Positions 26,747-35,107 of a stretch of DNA of 64,000 nt are shown in pieces (the stretch's first letter is position 1; every line of letters begins with the position of its first letter). The notes under the pieces were generated by a model. It was given only the letters and a program-made list of their open reading frames with translations. It had not been told where the DNA came from and searched no databases. The position numbers and the translations under genes were made by a program. Source of the DNA: Aureococcus anophagefferens (taxonomy: Eukaryota; Sar; Pelagophyceae; Pelagomonadales; Pelagomonadaceae); the NCBI RefSeq assembly GCF_000186865.1, contig NW_008705563.1, positions 2,350,286 to 2,414,285 of the forward strand. The letters are read 5' to 3'.

Positions 26747-27244
26747 ATGGACCCCCTGGCCGTGCCGGCGCAGCCGGACGACGAGTCGCGCGTTCGCCGG
26801 CGGTCGCGGACGTCGCGCACGTTTGACGACGACGCCGAGGTCCAGGCAGCGCGGGCTGCGGTCGTCGCCGAGGCCGAGGCGTGCCTCGTCGGCGACGCCT
26901 CCGACGCCGGCGCGCCCGCGGCCGCGCCGAGCGCGGCGCCCGACGTCGCTGTCGCCGAGGGCCCGCCGCCCGCGTCGCCGGCGCTGCCGTTCGACCACGA
27001 CGACCCCAGCAGCCCGTCGCGCGTGCGCCGGAAGTCGCGCAACTCCCGGTGCTTCGACGACGACCCGGAGATCGCCGCGGCCCGGGGCCACGTCGCCGAC
27101 GCGCAGGCGGCGCTGGCGAGCGACGAGTCGCGCGTCCGCCGGCGGTCGCGGGCGTCGAAGACCTTCGAGGACGACCCGGGCGTCGCCGCCGCGCGCGCGG
27201 ACATCCTCGGCGAGGCCCAGGCGTCCCTCGTCGCGAACGCGTAG
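26747..27244 (+). CDS. small protein made of three copies of a novel basic-acidic repeat
   Basis: 165 residues from MDPLAVPAQPDDE; an open frame extends upstream but is not protein-like. The protein is essentially three units of about 33 residues: SRVRRRSRTSRTFDDDAEVQ, SRVRRKSRNSRCFDDDPEIA, SRVRRRSRASKTFEDDPGVA, each followed by an Ala-rich helix (AARAxxxAEAxAxL). The second and third are separated by only a few residues; a Pro/Ala linker lies between one and two. Each unit has an RRxS basophilic-kinase-like site followed by an acidic FDDD/FEDD cluster. I know no matching family. It is cotranscribable with NAA15, 230 bp downstream. Confidence 0.7.
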   Translation: MDPLAVPAQPDDESRVRRRSRTSRTFDDDAEVQAARAAVVAEAEACLVGDASDAGAPAAAPSAAPDVAVAEGPPPASPALPFDHDDPSSPSRVRRKSRNSRCFDDDPEIAAARGHVADAQAALASDESRVRRRSRASKTFEDDPGVAAARADILGEAQASLVANA

Positions 27245-27474
27245 GAGCCGCCCGGCGGCGCGCCGCGGCCGCCGCGCGCGCGGCCGCCGCGGCTCCCCGC
27301 TAATGTGTGTCCCGGGGCAGCGCTGGCGGGGCAGTGCGCTAAGCAGTGCGGAGCAGTGCGCGGCGTCCTTCACCATTGGCTTCACCGCCACGGCGAGGCG
27401 ACCGCGACCGCTGGCGAAGCACGACGGGCTGGGACGTCGTCGTTGTCCGGCGGCGTGCAGCAGGGCTTCGGACG

Positions 27475-30264
27475 ATGGCGGCGCCTTCGGACCGCAACCT
27501 GCCGCGCAAGGAGGCGGACCTCTTCAAATCCATCGTCAAGTTCTACGAGACGAAGCAGTACAAGAAGGGCCTGAAGGCGAGCGACGCCGTGCTGCGCAAG
27601 TTCCCGAACCACGGGGAGACGCTGGCCATGCGGGGCCTCGTGCTCAACTGCCTCGAGCGCAAGGAGGAGGCCTACGACTACGTGAAGAAGGGCCTCAAGG
27701 CCGACATGCGGAGCCACGTCTGCTGGCACGTCTACGGCCTGCTGTACCGGAGCGACCGCCAGTACCCGCAGGCGATCAAGTCCTACAAGCAGGCGCTGAA
27801 GATCGACCCGGACAACGTGCAGATCCTGCGCGACCTGAGCCTGCTGCAGGTCCAGCTCCGCGACGGCCGGGGCTTCCTCGAGACGCGGCGGAAGCTGCTG
27901 CAGTTGAAGCCGAACAACAAGATGCACTGGGTCGCGTACGCGCTGTCGAACCACTTGGCGGGCCTCGGCGCGACGGCGATCCAGGTCATCGACGCCTACG
28001 GCGAGACCATCAAGAACGAGCAGCGCCGCGAGGAGACCGCGGAGCGGTCCTACGAGGATTCCGAGCTCGCGCTCTACCGGAACTCCATATTGGAGGAGGA
28101 GGGCCGCTACGGCGAGGCGCTGGCGCACCTCGCGGCGTCGGAGGCCGTCATCGTCGACAAGTACACGCTGGCGAAGAAGCGCGCCGAGCTGCTGCTCCTG
28201 AGCGGGCCCCAGGCGCGCGACGGCGCCGCGGGCGTCCTCGACCGCGACGCGGCGACGCGCGAGTGGGCGGGCCTCATGCGCAAGGCGACGGCGGGGTCCG
28301 AGAACTACGACTTCCACCGGGGCCTCCAGTGCGCGTTGTTGGGCTTGGACGCGTCCACGTGCGCGACCCTGCTGAAGCTCGCGGCGACGGCGACGCCGAC
28401 GGACAAGGTCGAGTTGACGGACGCGCAGGTCGCGGATTTGGACGCGGCCTACGCCCTGCTGGCGGCGGAGAACCCCAAGTCCGAGGCCTACAAGTGGGTG
28501 CCCCTGACCTACGCGTCCGGCGCGTCCTTCGAGGGCCGGCTCGACGACACGATCAAGCGCTTCGTGCGGAAGGGCGCGCCCGCGATCGGCAGCGGCCTCG
28601 AGCGCCTCTGGTGCCCCAAGGCCGGCGACGTCACGGCGGGCCGCCCGCGCGGCGCGGCCTGCTGCCGCGCGACGCTGGACATCGTCGACGGCCACGTCGC
28701 GGCGCTCCGGCTAGCGCCCGCGACGTTCAAAGGCGACGCGCAACCGGAGCCGCCGACGAGCCTGCTCTGGTGCCTCTACCTCAAGTGCCACTGCCACGAG
28801 TGGCTCGGCGAGCTCGAGGCCGCGACGAAGGCCATCGACGAGTGCCTCGAGCACACGCCCACGAGCGTCGACTTCCGCGAGAAGCGCGCGCGCCTCCTCA
28901 AGCGCGGCGGCGCCGTGCGCGCCGCGGCCGCGGAGATGGTCGCCGCGCGCGAGATGGATTTGGCGGACCGCTACATCAACAACAAGGCCACCAAGTACCT
29001 CCTGCGCGCCGGCGACGTCGCCGAGGCGCGGAAGACGGCGGCCATGTTCACGCGGCCCGAGGCGGGCGACGCCGAGCAGCACCTCAACGACATGCAGGCG
29101 AGCTGGTACGAGCTCGAGGTCGGCCTGGCGCTGGGCCGCGACGCGCGCAAAACCTTCGCCGCGTCGGCGCCCGCGGGCGACGTCCGCGCGAAGGCGGGTT
29201 TGGCGCTGAAGCTGCTCTTGGCCGTGGAGAAGCACTTCGCGGACTTCATCGAGGACCAGTTCGACTTCCACACCTACTGCGTGCGCAAGATGACGCTCCG
29301 GGCCTACGTGTCCGTGCTCCGCTTCGAGGACGGCATCCGGGGCCACAAGTTCTTCCGCCGGGCGGCCAAGGCCGCGGGCGACCTCTACGTGCTCCTCGCC
29401 GACGCGGACGCGCGCGACTCCGCGGCCGCGGCCGAGGCCGCCAAGGCCGCGCCGGAGGCCGCGGGCGCCGTCGACGCCAAGGCGGCCAAGGCGCTCGCGA
29501 AGCGCGAGAAGGCGAAGCAGCGCAAGGCCGCGGCCAAGGAGGCCGAGGCCAAGGCCAAGGCGGACGCCGAGGCCGAGGCGGCGAAGAAGGCCGAGGCCGC
29601 GGACGGCGGCAAGAAGGAGGTCAAGAAGGAGGAGAAGCGCGAGGACGACGACCCCGACGGCGCCAAGCTCGCGGCGAAGGCGCCCCTCGACGAGGCGCTG
29701 CGCCTGTCGGAGGCGCTCCGCGACCACGCGGCGGGCTACGCGGAGACGCACGAGTTGGCCTTCGACGTCGCGCTGCGGCGCCAGAAGCCGCTCATGGCGT
29801 TGCGCGCGCTGCGGAAACTCGAGAAGACCGCCGGCGCCGACGCGCCCGCGCTCCTCGTGCGCCTCGCGGCGCTCGCGAAGGCGCTCGCGGCCGGCGCCCT
29901 CGGCGCGCCGCCGCCGGCCGTCGCCGCGGTCCTCGACGCGGAGCTCGCGGAGCTCTGCGGCGCGCCGGCCTACGCGGGCCCGGCGACGGCGCTCGCGAAA
30001 TGCCGGGCCTACGCCCAGGGCGACGCGGCGCTGCCGAAGCGCGTCGCCGCCGCGCGAGCGTTGTCGTGCTTGGGAGAGAAAGACGCGAACCTCGTGCTCA
30101 CGGCGTCGCTCGCGGCGCCGCCGCTGGGCAAGCCCCTCGCCGTGGCCTGCTACGAGGACGCGCACGCGGCCCTCCTCGAGCTCGGCGACGCACCGAGCGC
30201 CGCCGCGTTCAAGGCCACCGCGGCCGCGGCGTTCCCCGCCGCGGACTACTTCGCCGACAACTAG
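27475..30264 (+). CDS. NAA15: NatA N-terminal acetyltransferase auxiliary subunit (NAA15/16)
   Basis: 929 residues from MAAPSDRNLPRKEADLFKSI; the longer upstream frame is leader sequence. The start and TPR array are diagnostic: LPRKEADLFKSIVKFYETKQYKKGLKASDAVL, GETLAMRGLVLNCLERKEEAY, SHVCWHVYGLLYRSDRQYPQAIKSYKQALKIDPDN, LRDLSLLQVQLRD. The central part has further TPR-like helices (LLWCLYLKCHCHEWLGEL, DLADRYINNKATKYLLRAGD). A Lys/Ala/Glu coiled segment lies at about 690-740, as in NAA15. It anchors NAA10 to ribosomes for cotranslational N-terminal acetylation. It ends 38 bp from TRM11, tail to tail. Confidence 0.96.
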   Translation: MAAPSDRNLPRKEADLFKSIVKFYETKQYKKGLKASDAVLRKFPNHGETLAMRGLVLNCLERKEEAYDYVKKGLKADMRSHVCWHVYGLLYRSDRQYPQAIKSYKQALKIDPDNVQILRDLSLLQVQLRDGRGFLETRRKLLQLKPNNKMHWVAYALSNHLAGLGATAIQVIDAYGETIKNEQRREETAERSYEDSELALYRNSILEEEGRYGEALAHLAASEAVIVDKYTLAKKRAELLLLSGPQARDGAAGVLDRDAATREWAGLMRKATAGSENYDFHRGLQCALLGLDASTCATLLKLAATATPTDKVELTDAQVADLDAAYALLAAENPKSEAYKWVPLTYASGASFEGRLDDTIKRFVRKGAPAIGSGLERLWCPKAGDVTAGRPRGAACCRATLDIVDGHVAALRLAPATFKGDAQPEPPTSLLWCLYLKCHCHEWLGELEAATKAIDECLEHTPTSVDFREKRARLLKRGGAVRAAAAEMVAAREMDLADRYINNKATKYLLRAGDVAEARKTAAMFTRPEAGDAEQHLNDMQASWYELEVGLALGRDARKTFAASAPAGDVRAKAGLALKLLLAVEKHFADFIEDQFDFHTYCVRKMTLRAYVSVLRFEDGIRGHKFFRRAAKAAGDLYVLLADADARDSAAAAEAAKAAPEAAGAVDAKAAKALAKREKAKQRKAAAKEAEAKAKADAEAEAAKKAEAADGGKKEVKKEEKREDDDPDGAKLAAKAPLDEALRLSEALRDHAAGYAETHELAFDVALRRQKPLMALRALRKLEKTAGADAPALLVRLAALAKALAAGALGAPPPAVAAVLDAELAELCGAPAYAGPATALAKCRAYAQGDAALPKRVAAARALSCLGEKDANLVLTASLAAPPLGKPLAVACYEDAHAALLELGDAPSAAAFKATAAAAFPAADYFADN

Positions 30265-30302
30265 ACGCCCCGTCCGTTAATCGACGCGCGACTCGTGTGT
30301 TC

Positions 30303-31640
30303 CTAGTGCGTGCCCCGCGTGCCCCGGCCCGCCTCGACGGCCGCGCGCCGCCCCTTCCAGTAGTCGGACAGCTCCGCGCCGAGGTCGTCGTGGCCGCCAC
30401 GCGTCGACCGCGCGGCGCTCGTCTCCTTGCGCAACACGACGAGGGTCCGCCGCCAGGGCCCGCTGAGCCGCTGCTGCGCGCTCGCCTCGACGGCGTAGCC
30501 GGGCGCGCGCGCGGCGACGCGCGCGGCGACGTCGTCCGCGGACGCATCGTCGCCGTGGGGCACGAAGAAGACGCAGCGGCCGCCGACCTTGAGCGCGTCG
30601 TCCGCGAGGCCCAACAGCTCCTCGAGCCATCGCGCGTCGCCGCCGGCGATGCGCTCGCGCTTGCCGTAGGGCGGGTCCGTGACGATCGCGTCGAATGTTG
30701 CGCCCCCGAGCCGTTCGACGAGCGCGTCGACGGGGCATTCCAGTATCGTCGGCCGCGGCAGTCCCGCGGCGTCGAAGTTGGCCAGGGCGCCCCGGAGCGC
30801 GTCCCCGTCGACGTCCGCCGCCGTCGCCGCCGCGCCCGTGAGGTGCGTCGCCGCCAGCAGGCAGCCGCAGGTGCCCGCGAAGGGGTCGACGGCGGCCATG
30901 CCGGGCTCGAGGCGCGCGAGGCGCGCCATCAGCGCCGCGGTCTCCGGGTCCATGGTCGTCGTGCCGACGAACGGCCGCGTCTTGAGGGAAAACTTGAGCC
31001 GCGTCGCCCGGTCGCCCCGCGCGACGAGGCGGCCGACGTAGACCGTTCGGGGGTCGGGCCGCTCGTGCGCGTGGTCGTCGACGGCGCGGTCGTAGTCGCA
31101 GGCGACGAGCACGGTCTCGTCCGCGGCCTCCGACAGGTCCACGGGGCCGTCGAGGCGAGCCAGGACGGGCTCGAGTTGGCCGAGGACCTTGCGATCGCTC
31201 AAGCTCCGCAGCGCCGCGCCGCCGGTCTTGCCGCGCGCGGCGCCGACCTTCATGGAGCAGACGCGCCAGGTTCCCGCGAGCGGCGCGAAGCCGCGCGCGG
31301 CCGCGTCCTCGGCCGCGGCGCCGTAGGTCGGGCCCGAGCCCCAGAGCTCCACGACCGCGCGCACAAGCACGCTCCGCGCGGCGACGGCCGCGAGCTCCGC
31401 GGCCGTCGCGTTGCTCGCGGCCATGAAGAGCGGCGGGCCCACGTCGCCGCCGCAGTGTCTCCGCGCACGAGAAAACGCCATGGTCTCGTCCGCCGGCGCG
31501 AGCGTCGCGCCGGAGATGCCGGCGCGCGCCGCGTCGAACTCGGGCACGCGGAAGCCGCCGTGCGCGCCGCGGTAGACGACGACGTAGCGCGGCGGCTGCA
31601 GGGCCGCGGCGCACCAGCAGAGGTAGGCGAGGCGCTGCAT
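30303..31640 (-). CDS. TRMT11: tRNA (guanine(10)-N2)-methyltransferase TRM11
   Basis: 445 residues. The N-terminus has the family start MQRLAYLCWCAAALQ...YVVVYRGAHGGFRVPEFDA. The middle has the approach to the methyltransferase domain: YVGRLVARGDRATRLKFSLKTRPFVGTTTMDPETAALMA. The Rossmann SAM loop is VDPFAGTCGCLLAATHL (usually FxGTGS/G; the second Gly is Cys here). ADVDGDAL is the acidic ribose-binding strand, and IVTDPPYGKRE is the NPPY-type catalytic motif. With TRM112 it makes m2G10 in tRNA. No TRM112 gene is in this window. The 5S rRNA gene lies upstream on the opposite strand. Confidence 0.93.
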   Translation of the reverse strand: MQRLAYLCWCAAALQPPRYVVVYRGAHGGFRVPEFDAARAGISGATLAPADETMAFSRARRHCGGDVGPPLFMAASNATAAELAAVAARSVLVRAVVELWGSGPTYGAAAEDAAARGFAPLAGTWRVCSMKVGAARGKTGGAALRSLSDRKVLGQLEPVLARLDGPVDLSEAADETVLVACDYDRAVDDHAHERPDPRTVYVGRLVARGDRATRLKFSLKTRPFVGTTTMDPETAALMARLARLEPGMAAVDPFAGTCGCLLAATHLTGAAATAADVDGDALRGALANFDAAGLPRPTILECPVDALVERLGGATFDAIVTDPPYGKRERIAGGDARWLEELLGLADDALKVGGRCVFFVPHGDDASADDVAARVAARAPGYAVEASAQQRLSGPWRRTLVVLRKETSAARSTRGGHDDLGAELSDYWKGRRAAVEAGRGTRGTH

Positions 31641-31777
31641 CTCTGCGAAAAAAAGCAGCGCGCGTGGAGCTATGCACAGTCCATATGAGGCTCTTCTTCA
31701 AGATTAAAAACGCCACTTCAACGTGAAGTTTTTGTGTCAATTCGCGGTGCTATTCGAACCGTATTCGCTTGTGCTTG

Positions 31778-31785
31778 TTTATAAT
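31778..31785 (+). promoter_or_regulatory. TATA-like element upstream of 5S rRNA
   Basis: TTTATAAT is centred about 27 bp before the 5S 5' end. An upstream TATA-like box at this distance is used by pol III at 5S genes in several eukaryotes. The box is visible in sequence; its use is inferred. Confidence 0.45.
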
Positions 31786-31807
31786 CGGTTTGGATTGTGT
31801 CACTCAC

Positions 31808-31925
31808 ACGAGCGACCATATCATTCGGAGAGCACCGCTTCCCGTCAGCTCAGCGAAGTTAAGCCGGATCGAGCTTGGTTAGTACTACGGTGGGTGACCA
31901 CGTTGGAATCCCGAGTGTTGCTCGT
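31808..31925 (+). rRNA. 5S rRNA: 5S ribosomal RNA
   Basis: The 118-nt segment begins ACGAGCGACCATA and ends GTTGCTCGT; the first and last bases pair as helix I. Conserved eukaryotic features are present. The A-box region AGCTCAGCGAAGTTAAGC (31847-31864) holds loop B/C sequence GAAGTTAAGC. GGTTAGTACTACGGTGGGTGACC follows, matching GGTTAGTACTTGGATGGGAGACC in animals. The C-box-like TGGGTGACCACGTTGG lies at 31891-31906, and GGAATCCCGAGTGTTG precedes the end. An 8-T run follows at once. It stands alone here between protein genes rather than in a tandem array. Confidence 0.95.
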
Positions 31926-31932
31926 TTTTTTT
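31925..31932 (+). terminator. pol III oligo-T terminator of 5S rRNA
   Basis: Eight T residues directly after the 5S helix I end, the standard RNA polymerase III stop. Confidence 0.9.
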
Positions 31933-31978
31933 GCCTTCGGAGCCTCCAAACTCGCCCTTTTTTGCCTTCGGAGCCTCC
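31927..31978. repeat. 21-bp direct repeat 3' of 5S
   Basis: TTTTTTGCCTTCGGAGCCTCC occurs (21 bp) at 31927-31947 and again at 31958-31978, offset 31 bp. Each copy starts with a T run, so the second gives a back-up pol III stop. It may reflect local slippage. Confidence 0.8.
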
Positions 31979-32041
31979 CAAACCGCCGTCAGTTTGGTTT
32001 CCTCCTGCGCCGTCCAGTGTCGTCCAAGCGCGCTCCCAAGC

Positions 32042-33343
32042 TTACGCCCCGGGCCTCGCGTCGTTGCCCAGGGGCCGCTGCCCCGCGCAGAGGCGGTCCC
32101 CGACGGCGGCGCACTCGCGGTCGGCGACGCAGAGGCAGTGGCCGTTGGGCTTGAGGCCCGCGTAGTTCCAGGGGAAGCAGCCCGGCCGGCCCCTCGCGTC
32201 CGGGAGCCAGAAGTAGAAGTCCTGCATCGCGAGCGCGGTCGGCTCCTTGCGGACGGGCACGTGGAAGGCGTGGGCGAGGCGCAGCTGGAACTGCTCGCTG
32301 TTCTTGTAGTCCGCCGCGACGTCGTCGTAGTACGCCTCGAGGAGCCGCATCCACGGCGCGGCGTATTTCCGGGGGACGATCGCGAGCTTGTCGTTGAGCC
32401 CGCCCCAGTCGAGGCACTCCTTGACGACCACCGCGGAGCCCTCGAGGGTGACGCCCGGCGCCGGCGCGTCCGCGAGCCAGCCCGCGTCCGCGCGCATCTT
32501 CACGACGAAGTCGAAGGCCGACGTCGTCGCGCGCTCGTAGCGCTCGACGTCGGCCCAGACGGCGGAGTGGACGAGGAGGTGGAGGGCGTAGGACGGCCAG
32601 ACGAGCTGGAAGCGCGCCTTTTTCAGGGACTTGCCCGGGTTCGCGCCGGAGAAGGATGAAGGCATCTGCGGCGGCCGCCGCGCGAGGTCGTACAGGCGAG
32701 TCTCGACGCCGCACGCGCCGTGCGCCAAGAACAAGTCCACGAGCCGCTGGAGCACCGCTCGCTCCTCGTCTTCGTCGTAGGACGGGATCGTCTTGAAGCG
32801 GTGGCTGTGCCACTCGCCGCCGCGCGTCTTGGGCCGCCGCGACTGCAGCGTGAGAAAGACGACGACGTCCAAACCCGCGCGCGCGTAGGGCCCGACGACG
32901 CGCGCCGCGACGGTCGAGTTCGGGTCCATGCGCTGGAGCTCGCCGTTGACGGTCACGGCGACGCGCGACCCGCCGCCGGGGCCGCCGACGTACGCGCCGC
33001 AGCGCGCCGGCGCGGGCTCCGGCCGCGCGCTGCCGCGCGCCTTCGTCTTCGCGTAGCAGCGCACGTCGCCGGCGCGCCGCGGGATCGCGACGGAGCCGTT
33101 CTCGTGCGTCTCCGGCAGGAAGATCTGGCGGCCCGAGGCCGCCGGCGCGCCCATGCAGCCCAGGTCGTCGCCGCTGCCCCAGAGCAGCGGGTCGGCGTAC
33201 CAGCCGCCGGGCCCGAAGATCTTGGCGTAGGTCGAGCCGCCGGGCGCGCCGAGGTGGCCGCGCCAGAGGCTCGGCTCGTGCACGCGCGCCGCCGCCGCGA
33301 GCGCGACCACGCAGCAGCCCGCGCATCGCATCGAGTGTCGCAT
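32042..33343 (-). CDS. secretory-pathway glycosyltransferase-like protein (stramenopile family)
   Basis: 433 residues with a short N-terminal signal (MRCAGCCVVALAAAARVHEP; inner ATG at 33328). The C-terminal half has the pattern AFDFVVKMRADAGWL followed by GSAVVVKECLDWGGLNDKLAIVPRKYAAPWMRLLEAYYDD and EPTALAMQDFYFWLP. A K/VR-x-D-x-x-W strand before a loop with NDKLAxxPR resembles the nucleotide-sugar region of Golgi glycosyltransferase-like domains (DxD-type replaced by RAD). Cys residues near the end suggest disulphides. Activity is inferred by resemblance only. The gene lies downstream of the 5S rRNA and diverges from the unknown gene at 33483, 139 bp apart. Confidence 0.55.
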   Translation of the reverse strand: MRHSMRCAGCCVVALAAAARVHEPSLWRGHLGAPGGSTYAKIFGPGGWYADPLLWGSGDDLGCMGAPAASGRQIFLPETHENGSVAIPRRAGDVRCYAKTKARGSARPEPAPARCGAYVGGPGGGSRVAVTVNGELQRMDPNSTVAARVVGPYARAGLDVVVFLTLQSRRPKTRGGEWHSHRFKTIPSYDEDEERAVLQRLVDLFLAHGACGVETRLYDLARRPPQMPSSFSGANPGKSLKKARFQLVWPSYALHLLVHSAVWADVERYERATTSAFDFVVKMRADAGWLADAPAPGVTLEGSAVVVKECLDWGGLNDKLAIVPRKYAAPWMRLLEAYYDDVAADYKNSEQFQLRLAHAFHVPVRKEPTALAMQDFYFWLPDARGRPGCFPWNYAGLKPNGHCLCVADRECAAVGDRLCAGQRPLGNDARPGA

Positions 33344-33482
33344 CGCTTCGATGCTAGGTTCAAGAAGTGTTCAACGAATGAATAAGTGAAGTATCAGGCC
33401 GCAAAACGATCGGGCAGCGTATGGCCCGTCGGTTGTCGTAGCGCCGGCGCTCGCCGATCGACGCGCTGCGGACATCCGCAGC

Positions 33483-35072
33483 ATGGGCCTCGGCCTGGAG
33501 GCTTTGGGCATCTCCGCCGACGACATGACGCCGGCGGAGGCCGCCGAGCTGTCGCGCCTGCTCAAGCAGGTGAAGCAGCTCGAGGCCGCCGCGGCGGAGA
33601 AGGACTCCGGCGGGCGGCCCGGGAGCCGGAACGGGGCCCGGGCGCGGCAGCAGAAGGGCGGCGGCGCGATCCCGGCGCTGATCACGTCCGCGTCGGCCAA
33701 GGAGGCCGCGGCCGCGTCGCCGAGCCGCGCGCGGAGCCCGGCCAAGGCGACGACGCGGCCCGCGTACCCGAGCGTGCGCATCGGCCAGTCCGCGCGGGCC
33801 TACGCCGAGCGGCAGCGCCTCGCCCGGGCCGGCGAGGCCCAGCGCGCCGAGCACGGCGACGGCGACGACTTCGGCGGCAAGCGCGCGGCGCCGCCCGAGC
33901 CGCCGAAGCGGCCCGACGTCGTCACGCGCGTGGTCCTCTGGCCCGAGTACGCGACGCTGGCCGACGGCGACGTCGCCGTCCACGTCGAGCGCCACTACCG
34001 GCCGGCGCCGGCGGGCCGCGGGCGGCCCGCGCAGCCCCGGTGGAAGGTGCTCGCCGCGTCGGAGCGCGCGCGGCGGCGCCTCGACCTCCGGCTCGACGCG
34101 CTGCGCAAGTGCGGGCCGCGGGACCTGCTGGGCCGCGTGCGGGTCCACGTGCGCGGCGAGCGGGGGCCCGACGCGGCGCCGGCGGTGCGGTCCGCGAAGC
34201 TCCGGCTCCTGAGCGACACGGTCGTCGTCGAAGAGCCGCGGTACCCGCCCGCGCCGCCGCCGCGGCGGAAGCGACACGGCGGCGGCGGCCGGGGCCGGGG
34301 CGGCGGCCCCGCGCCGGCCGACGACGGCGACGCGGACGGGCGCGACGGCCAGTCGAACCTGGAGATCGCGGGCTTCTCCGTGCAGGTCGCCGCGCACGCG
34401 CGCGGCGCTTTATACATGGACACGCTCCACTCGACGGTCGCGAAGCGGTCCATCGAGAAGACGGCGCCCCACGTCGCCCAGCGGCCCCTGGGCACGTCGG
34501 ATTTGGTCGAGGGGCTCATGGGCTGGCTCACGCACCTGGGCATGCCCGTCGACGCGTGCGGCGCCGAACAGCTCTCCGAGTACGAGGCCGACGCGCTCGC
34601 GTCCTACAAGCGCGTCGAGGAGGCGGAGGTGGGGCACCTCGTGGCGCTCTTGATCGGCACGGCGGCGAACGACGTGACCTTTGGCGCTTTGGTGTCCGCG
34701 CTCAAGGTCGCGGCCGCGGCCGCGGCCGCGAACGCCGCGGACGCCGCGGACGGCGGCGACTCGCTGGCGTCCGACGACCTGGACCGCGAGAACATCGCGG
34801 GCTTCGGCGCGTCGGCCTACCGGGACCTGAAGCGCCACGTCGTCCAGGCCGCGCACGCGCGGGGCGCGCGCGCGTTCGCGCAGCACAAGCCCCTCGAGCA
34901 GCAGACGATCATGCGCATCGCGACGCTCGTCGACGACCACGGCATCGACCTCCAGGAGGTGTTCCTCGACACGCCCGTGCGCGTCGGCGTCGTCCGCGGC
35001 GACGTGCGCATCTCCTTCGCCGAGCTCCGGCGGGGGCTCTGGCGCCTGCTGTCCTGCCTCCCGCCCGCGTGA
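33483..35072 (+). CDS. hypothetical protein with N-terminal coiled coil
   Basis: 529 residues from MGLGLEALGISADDMTPAEA. Residues 15-45 form a short coiled coil (AAELSRLLKQVKQLEAAAAEKD). A basic disordered part follows, then a region rich in strands (VVTRVVLWPEYATLADGDVAVHVERHY), a Gly/Arg stretch, and a helical C-terminal half (LVEGLMGWLTHLGMPVD, EVGHLVALLIGTAANDVTFGALVSALKVA, IMRIATLVDDHGIDLQEVF). No family recognised. Coding is supported by clean composition and by its fit between divergent and convergent neighbours (35 bp from the M28-like gene). Confidence 0.65.
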   Translation: MGLGLEALGISADDMTPAEAAELSRLLKQVKQLEAAAAEKDSGGRPGSRNGARARQQKGGGAIPALITSASAKEAAAASPSRARSPAKATTRPAYPSVRIGQSARAYAERQRLARAGEAQRAEHGDGDDFGGKRAAPPEPPKRPDVVTRVVLWPEYATLADGDVAVHVERHYRPAPAGRGRPAQPRWKVLAASERARRRLDLRLDALRKCGPRDLLGRVRVHVRGERGPDAAPAVRSAKLRLLSDTVVVEEPRYPPAPPPRRKRHGGGGRGRGGGPAPADDGDADGRDGQSNLEIAGFSVQVAAHARGALYMDTLHSTVAKRSIEKTAPHVAQRPLGTSDLVEGLMGWLTHLGMPVDACGAEQLSEYEADALASYKRVEEAEVGHLVALLIGTAANDVTFGALVSALKVAAAAAAANAADAADGGDSLASDDLDRENIAGFGASAYRDLKRHVVQAAHARGARAFAQHKPLEQQTIMRIATLVDDHGIDLQEVFLDTPVRVGVVRGDVRISFAELRRGLWRLLSCLPPA

Positions 35073-35107
35073 GGCGCGACGCGGCGCGGTTGCCTAAGCA
35101 GCGGACC

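Noticed and set aside
26823..31688. A 1621-codon open frame on the plus strand
   Set aside because: Overlaps NAA15 in another frame and TRM11 antisense. The product is Arg/Ala/Gly low complexity. GC-rich third positions keep shadow frames open.
31926..31990. Possible second small RNA gene after 5S
   Set aside because: The two TTTTTTGCCTTCGGAGCC copies have no internal promoter or stable fold that I can draw; treated as a local direct repeat.
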